Made by a program: the position numbers and the translations under genes
The notes under the pieces: model-generated
Seen by the model: the letters and a program-made list of their open reading frames with translations, nothing else
Told to the model about the DNA's origin: nothing
Database searches by the model: none
Origin: JBBQVS01 sp964250805
Lineage (GTDB): Bacteria > Chloroflexota > Ktedonobacteria > Ktedonobacterales > Ktedonobacteraceae
Direction of reading: 5' to 3'
Length of the DNA: 64,000 nt
Assembly: GCA_964250805.1 (NCBI GenBank)
Contig: CAXUHG010000013.1
Location: 1-64,000 of the forward strand
Part shown: positions 18,536 to 27,796 of the stretch, in pieces
Position numbering within the stretch: position 1 is the first letter of the stretch
Layout: each line of letters starts with the position of its first letter

Positions 18536-19210
18536 TTATGCATTGTGCTTGCTTTGCTTTTGTGCAGGATCGCTCAACTGCCCTGGTAAAGCACGTTCGG
18601 CTTCGTCTTCCAGACGCTTCTCATTGCGTCTGATAAAGAGAAAAAAAGCCACAAGGAGAATTACCACGACTACCAATGCGATGATACCAATAGGACCACT
18701 GAGTTGACTTACTCTGTTCCCTAGATAGTAGCCACCTAAGCCAAAGAGCGTTGCCCAGATAATGCCACCGAGCGCATTGAACAATAAGAATGTCACCCAA
18801 TGCATACGATTCGTACCCGCCAGAAACGCCGCCCATGCACGCAAGACAGCGACAAAACGTCCGAAAAAGACTACTTTGCTACCATGCTTTTGAAATAGAT
18901 ATTGACCAAGCTTCAACTTGCGTTCGTCCAGTCGAACATAGCGACCATAACGCCGCAAGAGGCGAAAACCACCTTCGCGTCCCACCCAGAAGCCGAGGTT
19001 GTCACCCACTATTGCCCCCGTAGCCGCCGCGAGAATGACAAACACAATTGAGAGATGGTGAGTTTTCCCAGCATAAACCGCTGCAATAATGAGCATCGTC
19101 TCGCCTGGAAACGGAATGCCTGTACTCTCGATGGCGACGAAAACAAGGACTGCTAGATATCCATAGCTTTCTAAAAAGTGCATAAGAGAAGATGTTGTGA
19201 GACCAAACAT
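18536..19210 (-). CDS. DedA-family membrane protein
   Basis: 224 aa. DedA/VTT fold: N-terminal ESTGIPFPGETMLIIAA with the conserved acidic residue, GDNLGFWVGREGG, and the re-entrant FFGRFVAVLRAWAAFLAG with its membrane-embedded Arg residues. Members are undecaprenyl-phosphate or phospholipid translocases that need the proton gradient. Typical length. It lies 45 bases upstream of the pseudokinase gene on the same strand. Confidence 0.9.
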   Translation of the reverse strand: MFGLTTSSLMHFLESYGYLAVLVFVAIESTGIPFPGETMLIIAAVYAGKTHHLSIVFVILAAATGAIVGDNLGFWVGREGGFRLLRRYGRYVRLDERKLKLGQYLFQKHGSKVVFFGRFVAVLRAWAAFLAGTNRMHWVTFLLFNALGGIIWATLFGLGGYYLGNRVSQLSGPIGIIALVVVVILLVAFFLFIRRNEKRLEDEAERALPGQLSDPAQKQSKHNA

Positions 19211-19466
19211 GAAACAAAACTTTCTTTAAGAAAAAACACATTGACGCAAAGCTGAGTAAGACTTGTTATCAAGTATACGTGTCATACAACCAAATTGTGT
19301 CATTGGATGAGTAAGAATTGCTAGGCTATGAAGCCCTCATGTGACCATCTGTAGGTATCACTCGTATAAATGTATGGCTCTACTGGAGAGTTGTTTTCTT
19401 TTTTTAGACAGTAAAGAAGGGCATTTCTGTTGTGACGTGCATTCTCACAATGGATTATTGGAAAAC

Positions 19467-20870
19467 ATGTTTAAGAGATCTGCGTTATTGGATATCTCCG
19501 TTGTCGTAGTAATGTGCCTCCTATTGTACTATGGTGCTTCAGGGCAAATGGCTACATGGTACTCGGATGCGGGTAAGTACCAATGCTATTCCTTCGCGTT
19601 CTGGCACGGCGTGACCGCGTTGAAAACCCTTCCCGTTCCAGAGATACAGTGTCGTTTCATTACACAGCCGCCCGCTGGTTCGATCTCTATTTCCACGGCA
19701 TCTCTTGTACAGATGATGCAGGCGCATTCTTTTCCAACATGGCTTATGGCCTTTGTCGCGGCACAGTCGCCCACTCAGCCCTTCCATTCTTTGCCGCACG
19801 AATATCCTTTTTTGACGCTCATTCCCTTTTCAACTGGCCTTGTAACATCCCCATATGCATATCAAGCTGCTTTCGCTATTGCAATGCTGCTGTGTTGTAG
19901 CATTTTATACTTCATGTTGAAGACGTGGAAATCGCGCAATGCAGCCATTGCCTTTGCCATTTACGCCGTGATTTGCTGTTGGGCAACAGCCGCCACACGC
20001 TATGATATCGTGCCAGCAGTCTTCGCACTGGGTGCCTTTCTGCTCGCGGAGCGCAGTCGGTGGCGCTGGGCTTTTGCCCTGCTTGCGATTTCGACGATGT
20101 TTAAATTTTATCCCATTATTCTCGTGCCCGCCTTTCTTATCGCTCAACAAAAGGTAAGCTATCACTTCCGACGTTCATGGTGGAAGGGGCTTGACGCTTT
20201 TGTACTTGTGTGTGCTGCAACCACACTTGTCTCTCTCCTGTTTAGTGTTGAAGGCACTCTTGGGCCGCTTGGCTATTTCAGCAATCGACCTGTTCAAGCT
20301 GAGTCAACGGCTGCATCAATTCTCTGGCTGGCAAGCTTTGTCGGCTTTCCAATTCACTACAATGCCGCCTACAGCTCGCTGAATATGATAAGCCCACTCT
20401 CTAGTGGTGTTTCGTCAATAATAACTATACTTCTTATAGTTGGGCTTATCTACGTTTGCTGGTTGCAGTGGCGCGGTAAGATTACTCTTGCAGTTTCGCT
20501 TCTGCTGATGCTGTTGGTTGTGATTTGTACCGGTAAAGTCTTCAGTCCCCAGTATCTGCTCTGGGTGATTCCGTTTGTTGCCTATATTGGTGAATGTAAC
20601 CGCAAGTGGTTGATAAGCTGGGTTAGTATCGGCGCACTCACAACATGGATATTTCCCTATATTTATGATGCGACAAGAGTGTTTCTGCGTGTGCCGGATG
20701 TCCCCACCTTCCACCCTGTTGTCTTTGCGCGAAATGTCTTGCTTGTGGCTTTTGTGATTGCCCTTCTCTGCTACTATGCAAGACCTCGTAAGACATTTTC
20801 GGTACCGCTAGTTGAGTCCACTGAAATAATGGAACGCGAGCCTATAGCCTCTGCTGTACAAGTCGATTAA
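19467..20870 (+). CDS. Polytopic GT-C glycosyltransferase (GT87/DUF2029-like)
   Basis: Start set at ATG 19467, directly before the first membrane helix; 467 aa. About 10-11 transmembrane helices; a periplasmic loop after TM1 contains WYSDAGKYQCYSFAFWHG, and EYPFLTLIPF follows. Later features such as RYDIVPAVFALGAFLLAERSRWRWA and FSPQYLLWVIPF are typical of polyprenol-phosphate-sugar-dependent mannosyl/arabinosyl transferases. The acidic residue in the first loop is the likely catalytic base. Donor and acceptor are unknown. It converges on the next GT gene, with a foldback repeat starting one base after its stop. Confidence 0.72.
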   Translation: MFKRSALLDISVVVVMCLLLYYGASGQMATWYSDAGKYQCYSFAFWHGVTALKTLPVPEIQCRFITQPPAGSISISTASLVQMMQAHSFPTWLMAFVAAQSPTQPFHSLPHEYPFLTLIPFSTGLVTSPYAYQAAFAIAMLLCCSILYFMLKTWKSRNAAIAFAIYAVICCWATAATRYDIVPAVFALGAFLLAERSRWRWAFALLAISTMFKFYPIILVPAFLIAQQKVSYHFRRSWWKGLDAFVLVCAATTLVSLLFSVEGTLGPLGYFSNRPVQAESTAASILWLASFVGFPIHYNAAYSSLNMISPLSSGVSSIITILLIVGLIYVCWLQWRGKITLAVSLLLMLLVVICTGKVFSPQYLLWVIPFVAYIGECNRKWLISWVSIGALTTWIFPYIYDATRVFLRVPDVPTFHPVVFARNVLLVAFVIALLCYYARPRKTFSVPLVESTEIMEREPIASAVQVD

Positions 20871-20951
20871 CAGGTAGGGACCGATTTATCGCGTCCTCTG
20901 AGCAATCAACCGCTGACGCGGACGCGGACGCGATAAATCGGTCCCTACCTG
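20871..20951. repeat. Foldback repeat inside the 3' end of a glycosyltransferase gene
   Basis: Perfect 26-bp arms at 20871-20896 and 20926-20951 (GTAGGGACC...CGCGTCC family) around a 29-base loop. The right arm and the loop are translated as the last ~22 codons of the - strand gene, and the left arm supplies its TAA. The element starts directly after the + strand gene's stop. Confidence 0.88.
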
Positions 20952-22574
20952 TCCTCGAACGAACACAGCCCAAAGTAAGAGCAAAAGGAAAACTCCCAAT
21001 GGTGGTCCAATTGTTGTGAGGCTGGTGAAACCAATCCAGCCACCAATCGGAGCATAGCCGCGAAACAGATATACAAAAAGGGCTGACCCTGAAAACGTCA
21101 ATGCTCCGCCGATAAGTGCTACTGTTATACGCTCGCGCCATGCTGGAAGCGCGATCACTGCTAGACTGATAAGCCACAGAACGTACCACGGAAAAAACCA
21201 GGGCGTCACAATCAACAAGCCTCCCAAGAGTGCAAGCGTTGCGCGTACCATTGTGAGCGTTGTCGGCTCTCGCCACAGCCACCATATTCCCAATCCAAAT
21301 AGTATCCCCACCACTAACGCATTGATACCATTCCAGGTGCTGTGAAGACTAAGAAATGCTAAGGGACCACTTACTGTATGCGATGCCGTTGCGACATTTT
21401 GTAACGCAAGTAGTATCGATCCAAACGCGAGACGGGCTGAAGGCGGTGAACCTACACTTGTCGCTATCTCGTGGGGCGTATGACCTAGCCAGAGAGGAAT
21501 GTACAGCAGAACAATCAGAACAACGCTCACAAGGGCAACACTGCATCCCTTGTAGATCGATGACAACCATGCTTGCTGTCGTGTTAAAAACGATGAATTT
21601 TGTACTGCGTGAAATATCAGCAGAACAATGTACAAAACAAGAATTGGAGCAACCGTAAACTTAATGAGAGTTGCTATCGTGAGCGCAATTACTGGTGGCA
21701 AGTAGTATTTCGCATGCGTGAAGTTATCATGCTCTGCTCGCAGGCTCAATAGCACACCTACCACGACACATAGCATCATCGCTGTATCGTTGTGTCCACC
21801 AAGACAGCTTTCCAGTAAAACCAGAGGATTTAAGGCGTAGAGCAGTGTTCCTAGCACTACTCTACGAGGCGAACACTTCAAAGTACGTAGGATGGTAGTT
21901 ATAAGCGCGATTGTAAGTAGGTGGGCGCATAATCCTAGTATGCGATAGAAAAAGATGTAGTGGAGAATTGAGTTACCCGCTACGAGCGTCGAGAGTCCAC
22001 ATACAAGTAGCCAGACAGGACCATACGCCGCGAGTGCATTCCGCCAGTCGTCAAGTTGAAAAAGCGCATCGTGTGGAAAGGCTGAGAGTGGCGTGTAGTA
22101 CGGGTTGGCGGAATAGGTAACAAGAACGCGCCCGTAGCCACCATAGACAGCCGCATCACGCGAGAGCAACGATGGTGTGAGAACATACACGATACCCGCG
22201 ACAATCGCTGTAAGCCAGATAAACGCAAGCAATGTCTTTTCTAAGGAATATTTGGCTATTTCATCTGCTTGGAACGTAGCTTCACGAGTCGTAAGCCATT
22301 TGTATGCGATCCATGCTGTCAGTACATAGAGCAGAAAAATAACGACCATGAGCGCGAGAAACTCGATAGCATCCGTGTTTATCTGTGAGGCATGCGTATC
22401 AGGAGTAAGGTGCAGGTCTGTTGGCAGCTTCGTTCCGAAAACAGTTAGCACTATGTTGGTTGGAAGTGATGAGAGAAATGCTGTGCCTGCGAGACGATTT
22501 AGCGGTGCAACTGAAATCAGAATACAGAGCAGGAACGCACACAGACACAACACAAACAAAGAGAGTCTTTTCAC
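20886..22574 (-). CDS. GT-C mannosyltransferase, MptA/MptB-like
   Basis: 562 aa, GTG start one base after the upstream gene's stop. Around 12-13 transmembrane helices. The signature SRDAAVYGGYGRVLVTYSAN followed by NPYYTPLSAFPHDAL and AAYGPVWLL closely follows the actinobacterial polyprenol-phosphomannose alpha-1,6-mannosyltransferases MptA/MptB (first-loop acidic residue, YGR, NPY, YGP). Probable role: extending a cell-envelope glycan on the outer face of the membrane. The final ~20 residues (GTDLSRPRPRQRL...) come from a foldback repeat and are not expected in homologues. Confidence 0.78.
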   Translation of the reverse strand: MKRLSLFVLCLCAFLLCILISVAPLNRLAGTAFLSSLPTNIVLTVFGTKLPTDLHLTPDTHASQINTDAIEFLALMVVIFLLYVLTAWIAYKWLTTREATFQADEIAKYSLEKTLLAFIWLTAIVAGIVYVLTPSLLSRDAAVYGGYGRVLVTYSANPYYTPLSAFPHDALFQLDDWRNALAAYGPVWLLVCGLSTLVAGNSILHYIFFYRILGLCAHLLTIALITTILRTLKCSPRRVVLGTLLYALNPLVLLESCLGGHNDTAMMLCVVVGVLLSLRAEHDNFTHAKYYLPPVIALTIATLIKFTVAPILVLYIVLLIFHAVQNSSFLTRQQAWLSSIYKGCSVALVSVVLIVLLYIPLWLGHTPHEIATSVGSPPSARLAFGSILLALQNVATASHTVSGPLAFLSLHSTWNGINALVVGILFGLGIWWLWREPTTLTMVRATLALLGGLLIVTPWFFPWYVLWLISLAVIALPAWRERITVALIGGALTFSGSALFVYLFRGYAPIGGWIGFTSLTTIGPPLGVFLLLLLWAVFVRGQVGTDLSRPRPRQRLIAQRTR

Positions 22575-22575
22575 G

Positions 22576-23769
22576 CTAGGTCATCCACAGATTCATCACA
22601 AAAATCAAACTAAACGTAGCAAGCAGCATTGGCGATAGCACCAGAATTATTTGATGAAGACGTGGATGCCTGACGCCCAGTACCGCCAGCGTGATAAAGC
22701 ATGGAAAGAGTTCCAGTACAAAACGCTGATTCGAGGCGACGGCATCGGGTTGCCTCACCTCTGGTGAAAGACTTACAAAAAGGAGTAGTGTCACCACCCA
22801 TATTGTGAAACTGGTACGGAAAACGCGTCTACCTGCAATGACTAGGAAAATAAAGATAAGCGTTGCACTCAAGTCGATCAGGTTATGAACCTCGTAGAAT
22901 GAGCCAAAGGGCTGTAACCAGAAAATTTCATACAACGATTGAAAAATACCTTGCCAGGGAGGTGCGAGGAATCGCTCCCAGTGCGCTTGAACGGTGGCAA
23001 AAGCTAGTGGATCACCACTTATAAGCCAGCAGTAGAAGCAGTATAGGAGCGTTCCGCACGGAATAAGCACGAGTGGTAAGAGGGTGCGCACAACATTCTT
23101 TCCGTTAGAAAATATATTTTTCCTTACTAGCCATAGCTCGTAAAGAAATGGCAGAACCAGTAGTACTCCAGTTGAGCGTGTTAGTGCTGCGAAAAAACCG
23201 AGAATTCCAGCTAACCACCAACGCTGACGACGCATGGCTAAGAATACGCCCAGCGTCAACATCAGGAAAAGCGACTCATTATAGGCCGCGAAAAAGAACA
23301 GTGCCGTTGGAAAGATACAGAGATATAGAATCGTGCGTCTCCCGATTTTTTCGCCCAATGCCTCGCTTGCAAGCTGATAAAGCAGAAATAGCGAGACCAG
23401 CAAGGCTGCATTGCTAATCAGTGTGCCAATGAGCAGATAGCCGTTTCCACCAAAAAGAAGAGCTATACCTCTTATGAGCAGAGGAAATAGTGGAAAGAAC
23501 GCAAGTTCATACTTTATTTGGTACCCATGCTGAGCAATGTTGATATAGCGTGCCGCGTCCCAATGCCCCCACAGCGAAAAGAATTTCGACGTGTCTACAG
23601 GAGTACTTGAGTATTTGGGTGCTGTGAGTAGAATGTAGCCAATGTATGTAACCAACATCAAGGCAATCCGCGTGACGACAAACAGCCCAAGAATATCCCA
23701 AAGAGCTGTGCGCTTTGGAGAGTCCTGACGCACAGTACTAGAAGGCGATTTTTGTTCAGTTGTAATCAT
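22576..23769 (-). CDS. PIG-V-like GT-C mannosyltransferase
   Basis: 397 aa, about 9 transmembrane helices. The motif FFSLWGHWDAARYINIAQHG followed by YELAFFPLFPLLIR is the PIG-V/GT76-type first loop (HWDAxxYxxIAxxGY, FFPLFP), whose Asp binds the dolichol/polyprenol-phosphate donor. Middle gene of a three-gene operon, with one-base spacers on both sides. Substrate unknown. Confidence 0.8.
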   Translation of the reverse strand: MITTEQKSPSSTVRQDSPKRTALWDILGLFVVTRIALMLVTYIGYILLTAPKYSSTPVDTSKFFSLWGHWDAARYINIAQHGYQIKYELAFFPLFPLLIRGIALLFGGNGYLLIGTLISNAALLVSLFLLYQLASEALGEKIGRRTILYLCIFPTALFFFAAYNESLFLMLTLGVFLAMRRQRWWLAGILGFFAALTRSTGVLLVLPFLYELWLVRKNIFSNGKNVVRTLLPLVLIPCGTLLYCFYCWLISGDPLAFATVQAHWERFLAPPWQGIFQSLYEIFWLQPFGSFYEVHNLIDLSATLIFIFLVIAGRRVFRTSFTIWVVTLLLFVSLSPEVRQPDAVASNQRFVLELFPCFITLAVLGVRHPRLHQIILVLSPMLLATFSLIFVMNLWMT

Positions 23770-23770
23770 A

Positions 23771-25492
23771 CTAAGTGCCTTTTACTTGAGGGTTTACAAG
23801 AATATAGCAATAGATTGTCGAACCGCCCATCATGAAATGTACATCACGCCAATTTTGTGGAGGCATGAAACCACGTTGTATCAAATGCATAGGCCATATA
23901 AGATAGTCGTACTGGTTATAGGCAGTGTAGGGATGTGCCTCACTCAAAATAAGTCTGGCAGGTAACGCTTTGTTATAATCATACCACGAGTCGAGTCCAC
24001 TACCGCTATTCAAAGTACCCAACAGGGCTACCAGTCCTACCTGCTCACTAGTATGTGTATGCGCCGCTATCCACTGCACCGCCTCACGATATCCGGGGTA
24101 GGCTACCTGCAATACCGAATTTTCGCCATGAAAAACCTCACTCGTATAGCCCTCGGCGTCAGGTATCGTGATAAGCCCTAGCAGATGAGGTACAACCAGC
24201 AACAAGAAGAGTAACGTAACCTGTAACAATCTGTTGATGTTAATCCCACGAAGAAAAGCGTTATATGAAGATTGGCAAATTATCATACCCCATTTAACGA
24301 GGAAACGTAGCAATATTGCAGCACCAGCCGCACCAGCCAACGCAACGGGAACTGCTATGGGGAGGTCGTAGTGTGTTCCAACCGTGATTTTCAACAAGCT
24401 GAACATAACCAGTGTAGAGAAAAGCCAGATACTGAGAAAGGCAATTGGCATCGCCTCGTCTGCACTCATTTCGCCTTGATGAAAGCTTAGCAACTGAAGG
24501 AGGCTATATACAAGGAAAAAAACTGCTGGTAAGGTTACGAAAATACTCAGCTTCGCGAAAACAATATACATCGCTGTCCAGAGCGGTGCGTGAAGTACAT
24601 AGTGTCCTGCGAGAAAGATAAGGTGCCCATTATACGCATGCTCCCACTCGTAGCGAAAACTATGCAGAAGCAGTTCAAGGGGATGAGGCCAGATGGCGAG
24701 GTCGATCAACAAAAATACGCCTGGAGCCAGTAAGAACGACATCAGCCACCAGAGCCACGGAATGCGCGGACGTTGCATCACAGGTAGAGTGGGTCGAACA
24801 AGAAAGAAATAGTAGCCTGTGAAGAGAATAATACCAGGAATAGCCAGTACTGCGGTATATTTGCTGGCGGCTCCAAGCCCTACTAGAAGCGCGATTATAG
24901 GATAGAGCCACGGACGCCTTAATGCATGCCATGTGAGTAACGATGCAAGAGCTATCAACATCGTCATTGTCATATCAAGGTATGCAAGTGCCCCGAAATA
25001 CACCAGCCAGGGACTTACCGCTAGACAGAGTGCCGCCGCGAATGCTACCGTGCGTCCAAACGGAGCGCGTCCCAACCAGTAGAGTGCAACGACGAGAAGC
25101 GTACTAGCGAGGATACTTGGTAGTCGTGCCGCGAACAAAGGACCCAACGGCGTTCCAAGCAGACTATTTCCCCTGAGCGAGAAGCCAATCAAGAATTTCA
25201 CCAGCGGCGGATGCTCATAGTTATAACTCCACTGTGGCGAACCAATTTGCAGCGATGTCAAGAGAGCGAAATCCTTCCTCGCCGCCGTAATATACACCAC
25301 CTCATCGGTCACAATATCAAGCGTGTTCGCAAGCACGATACGAGGTAGAAGCGCAGCAAGAGCTAAAATAAAGACTACACAGCTTTCAAGTCCAACAGGA
25401 AAAGAACGTGCGTGTATTTTATCATTTCGTACTGCTATGCTCGCGTCGTTTAGTGGTGCCTCTTGTGTCACACTCTCAGTTTCTATATTCAT
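23771..25492 (-). CDS. GT39/ArnT-like polytopic glycosyltransferase
   Basis: Start placed at ATG 25492 (MNIETESV); the open frame extends to 25561, but that stretch lies in a foldback repeat. 573 aa, ~12 transmembrane helices. The first loop contains ITDEVVY-like acidic residues (DIVTDEVVYITAAR), then NYEHPPLVKFLIG (EHPPL), which are the GT39/GT83 donor and catalytic motifs; FGALAYLDMTMT follows. Periplasmic C-terminal region ~430-573. First gene of the operon 25492 to 20886. Confidence 0.82.
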   Translation of the reverse strand: MNIETESVTQEAPLNDASIAVRNDKIHARSFPVGLESCVVFILALAALLPRIVLANTLDIVTDEVVYITAARKDFALLTSLQIGSPQWSYNYEHPPLVKFLIGFSLRGNSLLGTPLGPLFAARLPSILASTLLVVALYWLGRAPFGRTVAFAAALCLAVSPWLVYFGALAYLDMTMTMLIALASLLTWHALRRPWLYPIIALLVGLGAASKYTAVLAIPGIILFTGYYFFLVRPTLPVMQRPRIPWLWWLMSFLLAPGVFLLIDLAIWPHPLELLLHSFRYEWEHAYNGHLIFLAGHYVLHAPLWTAMYIVFAKLSIFVTLPAVFFLVYSLLQLLSFHQGEMSADEAMPIAFLSIWLFSTLVMFSLLKITVGTHYDLPIAVPVALAGAAGAAILLRFLVKWGMIICQSSYNAFLRGININRLLQVTLLFLLLVVPHLLGLITIPDAEGYTSEVFHGENSVLQVAYPGYREAVQWIAAHTHTSEQVGLVALLGTLNSGSGLDSWYDYNKALPARLILSEAHPYTAYNQYDYLIWPMHLIQRGFMPPQNWRDVHFMMGGSTIYCYILVNPQVKGT

Positions 25493-25515
25493 GCTCACTC
25501 TAAATGATGTTTGCT

Positions 25516-25590
25516 GTAGGGGCAATAATTCATTACGCCCTCGTGCCGTGTGAAATGCCATTCCAGGGCGTAATGAATTATTGCCCCTAC
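25516..25590. repeat. Foldback repeat, GTAGGGGC/CGCCCT family, upstream of the GT operon
   Basis: Perfect 26-bp arms 25516-25541 and 25565-25590 (GTAGGGGCAATAATTCATTA...) with a 23-base loop. It ends 24 bases before the operon's ATG, so it occupies the probable 5' leader and could mask or protect the ribosome site. Confidence 0.85.
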
Positions 25591-25701
25591 GAAATTCGGT
25601 TATATCAAGCAGGATTGTTGCCTAGTATAGCATAGGGCATAGGTTAGCGTCGATGCGTATGGTACTTCATCAAAGGCTATTAGAAGTTGTGTACGAAGAC
25701 A

Positions 25702-25769
25702 AGGGCACCCGCAATGGAATGCCCCTCCCATATCGCGATATGGGAGGGGCATCCCATTGCGGGTGCCCT
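25702..25769. terminator. 34-bp hairpin after the sigma-factor gene
   Basis: Arms 25702-25735 and 25736-25769, one G-T mismatch, essentially no loop (CG at the centre). The outer end AGGGCACCCGCAA also occurs in the hairpin at 56424-56461, so this is a repeat family as well as a likely terminator for the leftward sigma gene ending at 25786. Confidence 0.75.
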
Positions 25770-25785
25770 GGAAGCTAGATGTGAC

Positions 25786-26877
25786 TTACACGCATTCGCT
25801 TAACGAAAGGTTGCCATTTACGCTACGAAGTTTCATAAGTGCAACAACCTCTAGTTGGCGTACACGCTCACGCGAAATGCCTAGTTCTTTACCCACTTCG
25901 AGTAAAGTACGGCTGCGTCCATCGCCAATGCCGTAGCGTAGCGTGATAACCGCTCGTTCGCGCGGCGTCAACATGGCTAGAGCTTTATGAAGTTCTTCGC
26001 CGAGCAAATGCTGCGAAGCTGTTTCAGAAGGTGCAGGAGTTGTGCTATCTTCAAGCGTATCCGCCAGAGAATAACGTGCCTCTTCGTCAACCGGAGCGTC
26101 GAGCGATACCGGTTGCTCGATGACACCAAGTAAGTCTGCCACTTCGTCAACGGAAATGTTACATGCCTCGGCTATCTGCTCTGGCAAAGGGTCAAGACCA
26201 TTCTCCTGCGAAAGTTGCGCCGCGATACGACGTACCTTACGTAGGCGCGTCGCGACATGCTCAGGCAAGTGAATCAGCCTTGACTGCTCACCAGCCGCTC
26301 GGCTCACTGCTTGCCGTATCCACCATGTCGCGTAGGTTCCAAAGTGGCAACCGCGCTGGTAGTCGAACTTCTCGGCGGCACGCATCAAACCCAAATTGCC
26401 CTCTTGAATAAGATCATTGAGAGGAACGCCTGTGCTGGTGTAACGCCGCGCTATCGCAATCACGAGGCGCAGGTTCGATTCGATAAGCTTGCGCCGACAT
26501 CGTTCGTCGCCAGCCGCCGCTCGTTGTGCAAGGTCAATTTCTTCTGCATGCGTCAGCAGGCCCAGTCCTCGAATGTCGCGGAGATAGCTTTGAAATGCAT
26601 CTTCGTTTCCTGTCGCTTGCCGCGCTGCAAGTGTTCGTGTTGTACGCGAGTGCGATGGATGTTCTACAACATCGTCCTCGTCTTCCTCATCATCTAGCAG
26701 AGCCTCCTCTCCTATCGTATCAATCGGTAGGAGTGGTTCGGTGTTTCGCTCTACTGTCTCCTTGACTAGGTTGGTATCAAAGGCGGATGAAATGGCGGAT
26801 GAGAACACATCCAAATTATCTGTTTCTGGATTGGCTCTCATTCTATGAACATCACTAACAGGATTTCCAGTAGCCAT
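25786..26877 (-). CDS. RpoD/SigA-like sigma-70 factor
   Basis: 363 aa. An acidic N-terminus (DDEEDEDDVVEH) is followed by region 1.2 (DAFQSYLRDIRGLGLLTHAEE), region 2 (NLRLVIAIARRYTSTGVPL, DLIQEGNLGLMRAAEKFDY, TYATWWIRQAV), region 3 (HLPEHVATRLRKVRRIAAQL) and region 4 (LTPRERAVITLRYGI, LEVGKELGISRERVRQLE). All DNA-binding regions are complete, and the region 2.4 and 4.2 residues match primary sigma factors that read TTGACA/TATAAT. The short region 1.1 suggests a group 1 or group 2 factor. GGGAG lies 10 bases before the ATG. Confidence 0.92.
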   Translation of the reverse strand: MATGNPVSDVHRMRANPETDNLDVFSSAISSAFDTNLVKETVERNTEPLLPIDTIGEEALLDDEEDEDDVVEHPSHSRTTRTLAARQATGNEDAFQSYLRDIRGLGLLTHAEEIDLAQRAAAGDERCRRKLIESNLRLVIAIARRYTSTGVPLNDLIQEGNLGLMRAAEKFDYQRGCHFGTYATWWIRQAVSRAAGEQSRLIHLPEHVATRLRKVRRIAAQLSQENGLDPLPEQIAEACNISVDEVADLLGVIEQPVSLDAPVDEEARYSLADTLEDSTTPAPSETASQHLLGEELHKALAMLTPRERAVITLRYGIGDGRSRTLLEVGKELGISRERVRQLEVVALMKLRSVNGNLSLSECV

Positions 26878-27218
26878 AAATCCACGCTCCCTTCAGGAAA
26901 CTTCCCGACAAAATCAGCCTGTCGGTTTCCATATGGCTTTATTGTGAGTACACTCACTGATAGAGTACTTTACTAGTACTCATGTGTACGTATCCACTCT
27001 TCTATGTTTACTATATAGTCTAAGATATAGGGCGGTTCATAGCGTCGGGTACTTACCCTACATTCTCTCAGGTTATAACCTGATATTTTTGCGTCTTTCT
27101 CTTCTAAAAACGCGTCTGAATGGCAAAGAAACGTTTCCAACAGCGTAAATAAATATAATCATATATAGAAATTTGCGCTTCTAATTAAGACGCTGTAGGA
27201 AGTACGAATTGGGTAATC
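26878..27218. other. Intergenic region upstream of the sigma-factor gene
   Basis: AT-rich, no credible ORF. A small dyad CCGACA/TGTCGG (26905-26925) lies in the probable 5' leader of the sigma gene. I see no other element that I can name. Confidence 0.4.
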
Positions 27219-27557
27219 TTATGAGGGCTGTGTTGAATTCTCCTCGTCGAAAGGATCATGTACGCCATGCCCACGATCATACATCAGTTGTACTGGATCG
27301 CCCTCGTGAGCCTCGAAGTTTGGTCGTATTGTCCACTCTTGCTTCTGCTCTTCCGCTTCCGTCATGTGCAATTGGACCCGTTCGTTTTCGATTGTATTTA
27401 TCGCATTGTATGGAATGTAACGATCTCCAAACGGAAGAATACCTTTGTGTAGCTTGAACGAATCTTCATAGACATCTTCGATGCGTCCCAACTCTTTGTT
27501 GTCAGATGAGTAGACTTGCATATGCTTCCGTACATTGTGCTGGCTCCACGTTGTCAT
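27219..27557 (-). CDS. PRC-barrel/DUF2171-like protein
   Basis: 112 aa. The first ~75 residues (MQVYSSDNKELGRIEDVYED, FKLHKGILPFGDRYIPYNAI, VQLHMTEAE) match a PRC-barrel/DUF2171 small beta domain: marker of 'switch from default' function unknown, often stress-linked or RNA-processing-linked. The tail is acidic. GTGAGG lies upstream of the ATG. Monocistronic between the sigma gene and the valS leader. Confidence 0.68.
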   Translation of the reverse strand: MTTWSQHNVRKHMQVYSSDNKELGRIEDVYEDSFKLHKGILPFGDRYIPYNAINTIENERVQLHMTEAEEQKQEWTIRPNFEAHEGDPVQLMYDRGHGVHDPFDEENSTQPS

Positions 27558-27747
27558 GCTGAATCCTCACTTTCAATTGCTGCCGTAATGCGCGATTATC
27601 TATTTGCTTTCACGTCATTTTATATGGAAAAGTTTCATCAAAGAACTTAGATAACCAATATGTCACATCGTAAGCACTATGCCTTATCATTCCAGTATCA
27701 TTGTACATCAGAGGTTTAATAGGCGTTTTTGTATATATTGCGAGGGC

Positions 27748-27776
27748 TTGCCAAATCGCAATTCACCATGTAATAT
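27748..27776 (+). promoter_or_regulatory. Sigma-70 promoter of the valS leader
   Basis: TTGCCA (27748-27753), a 17-bp spacer and TAATAT (27771-27776). Transcription would start near 27783, just before the first T-box stem at 27797. Confidence 0.65.
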
Positions 27777-27796
27777 AGTAAGTACAAAAAGAAAAA

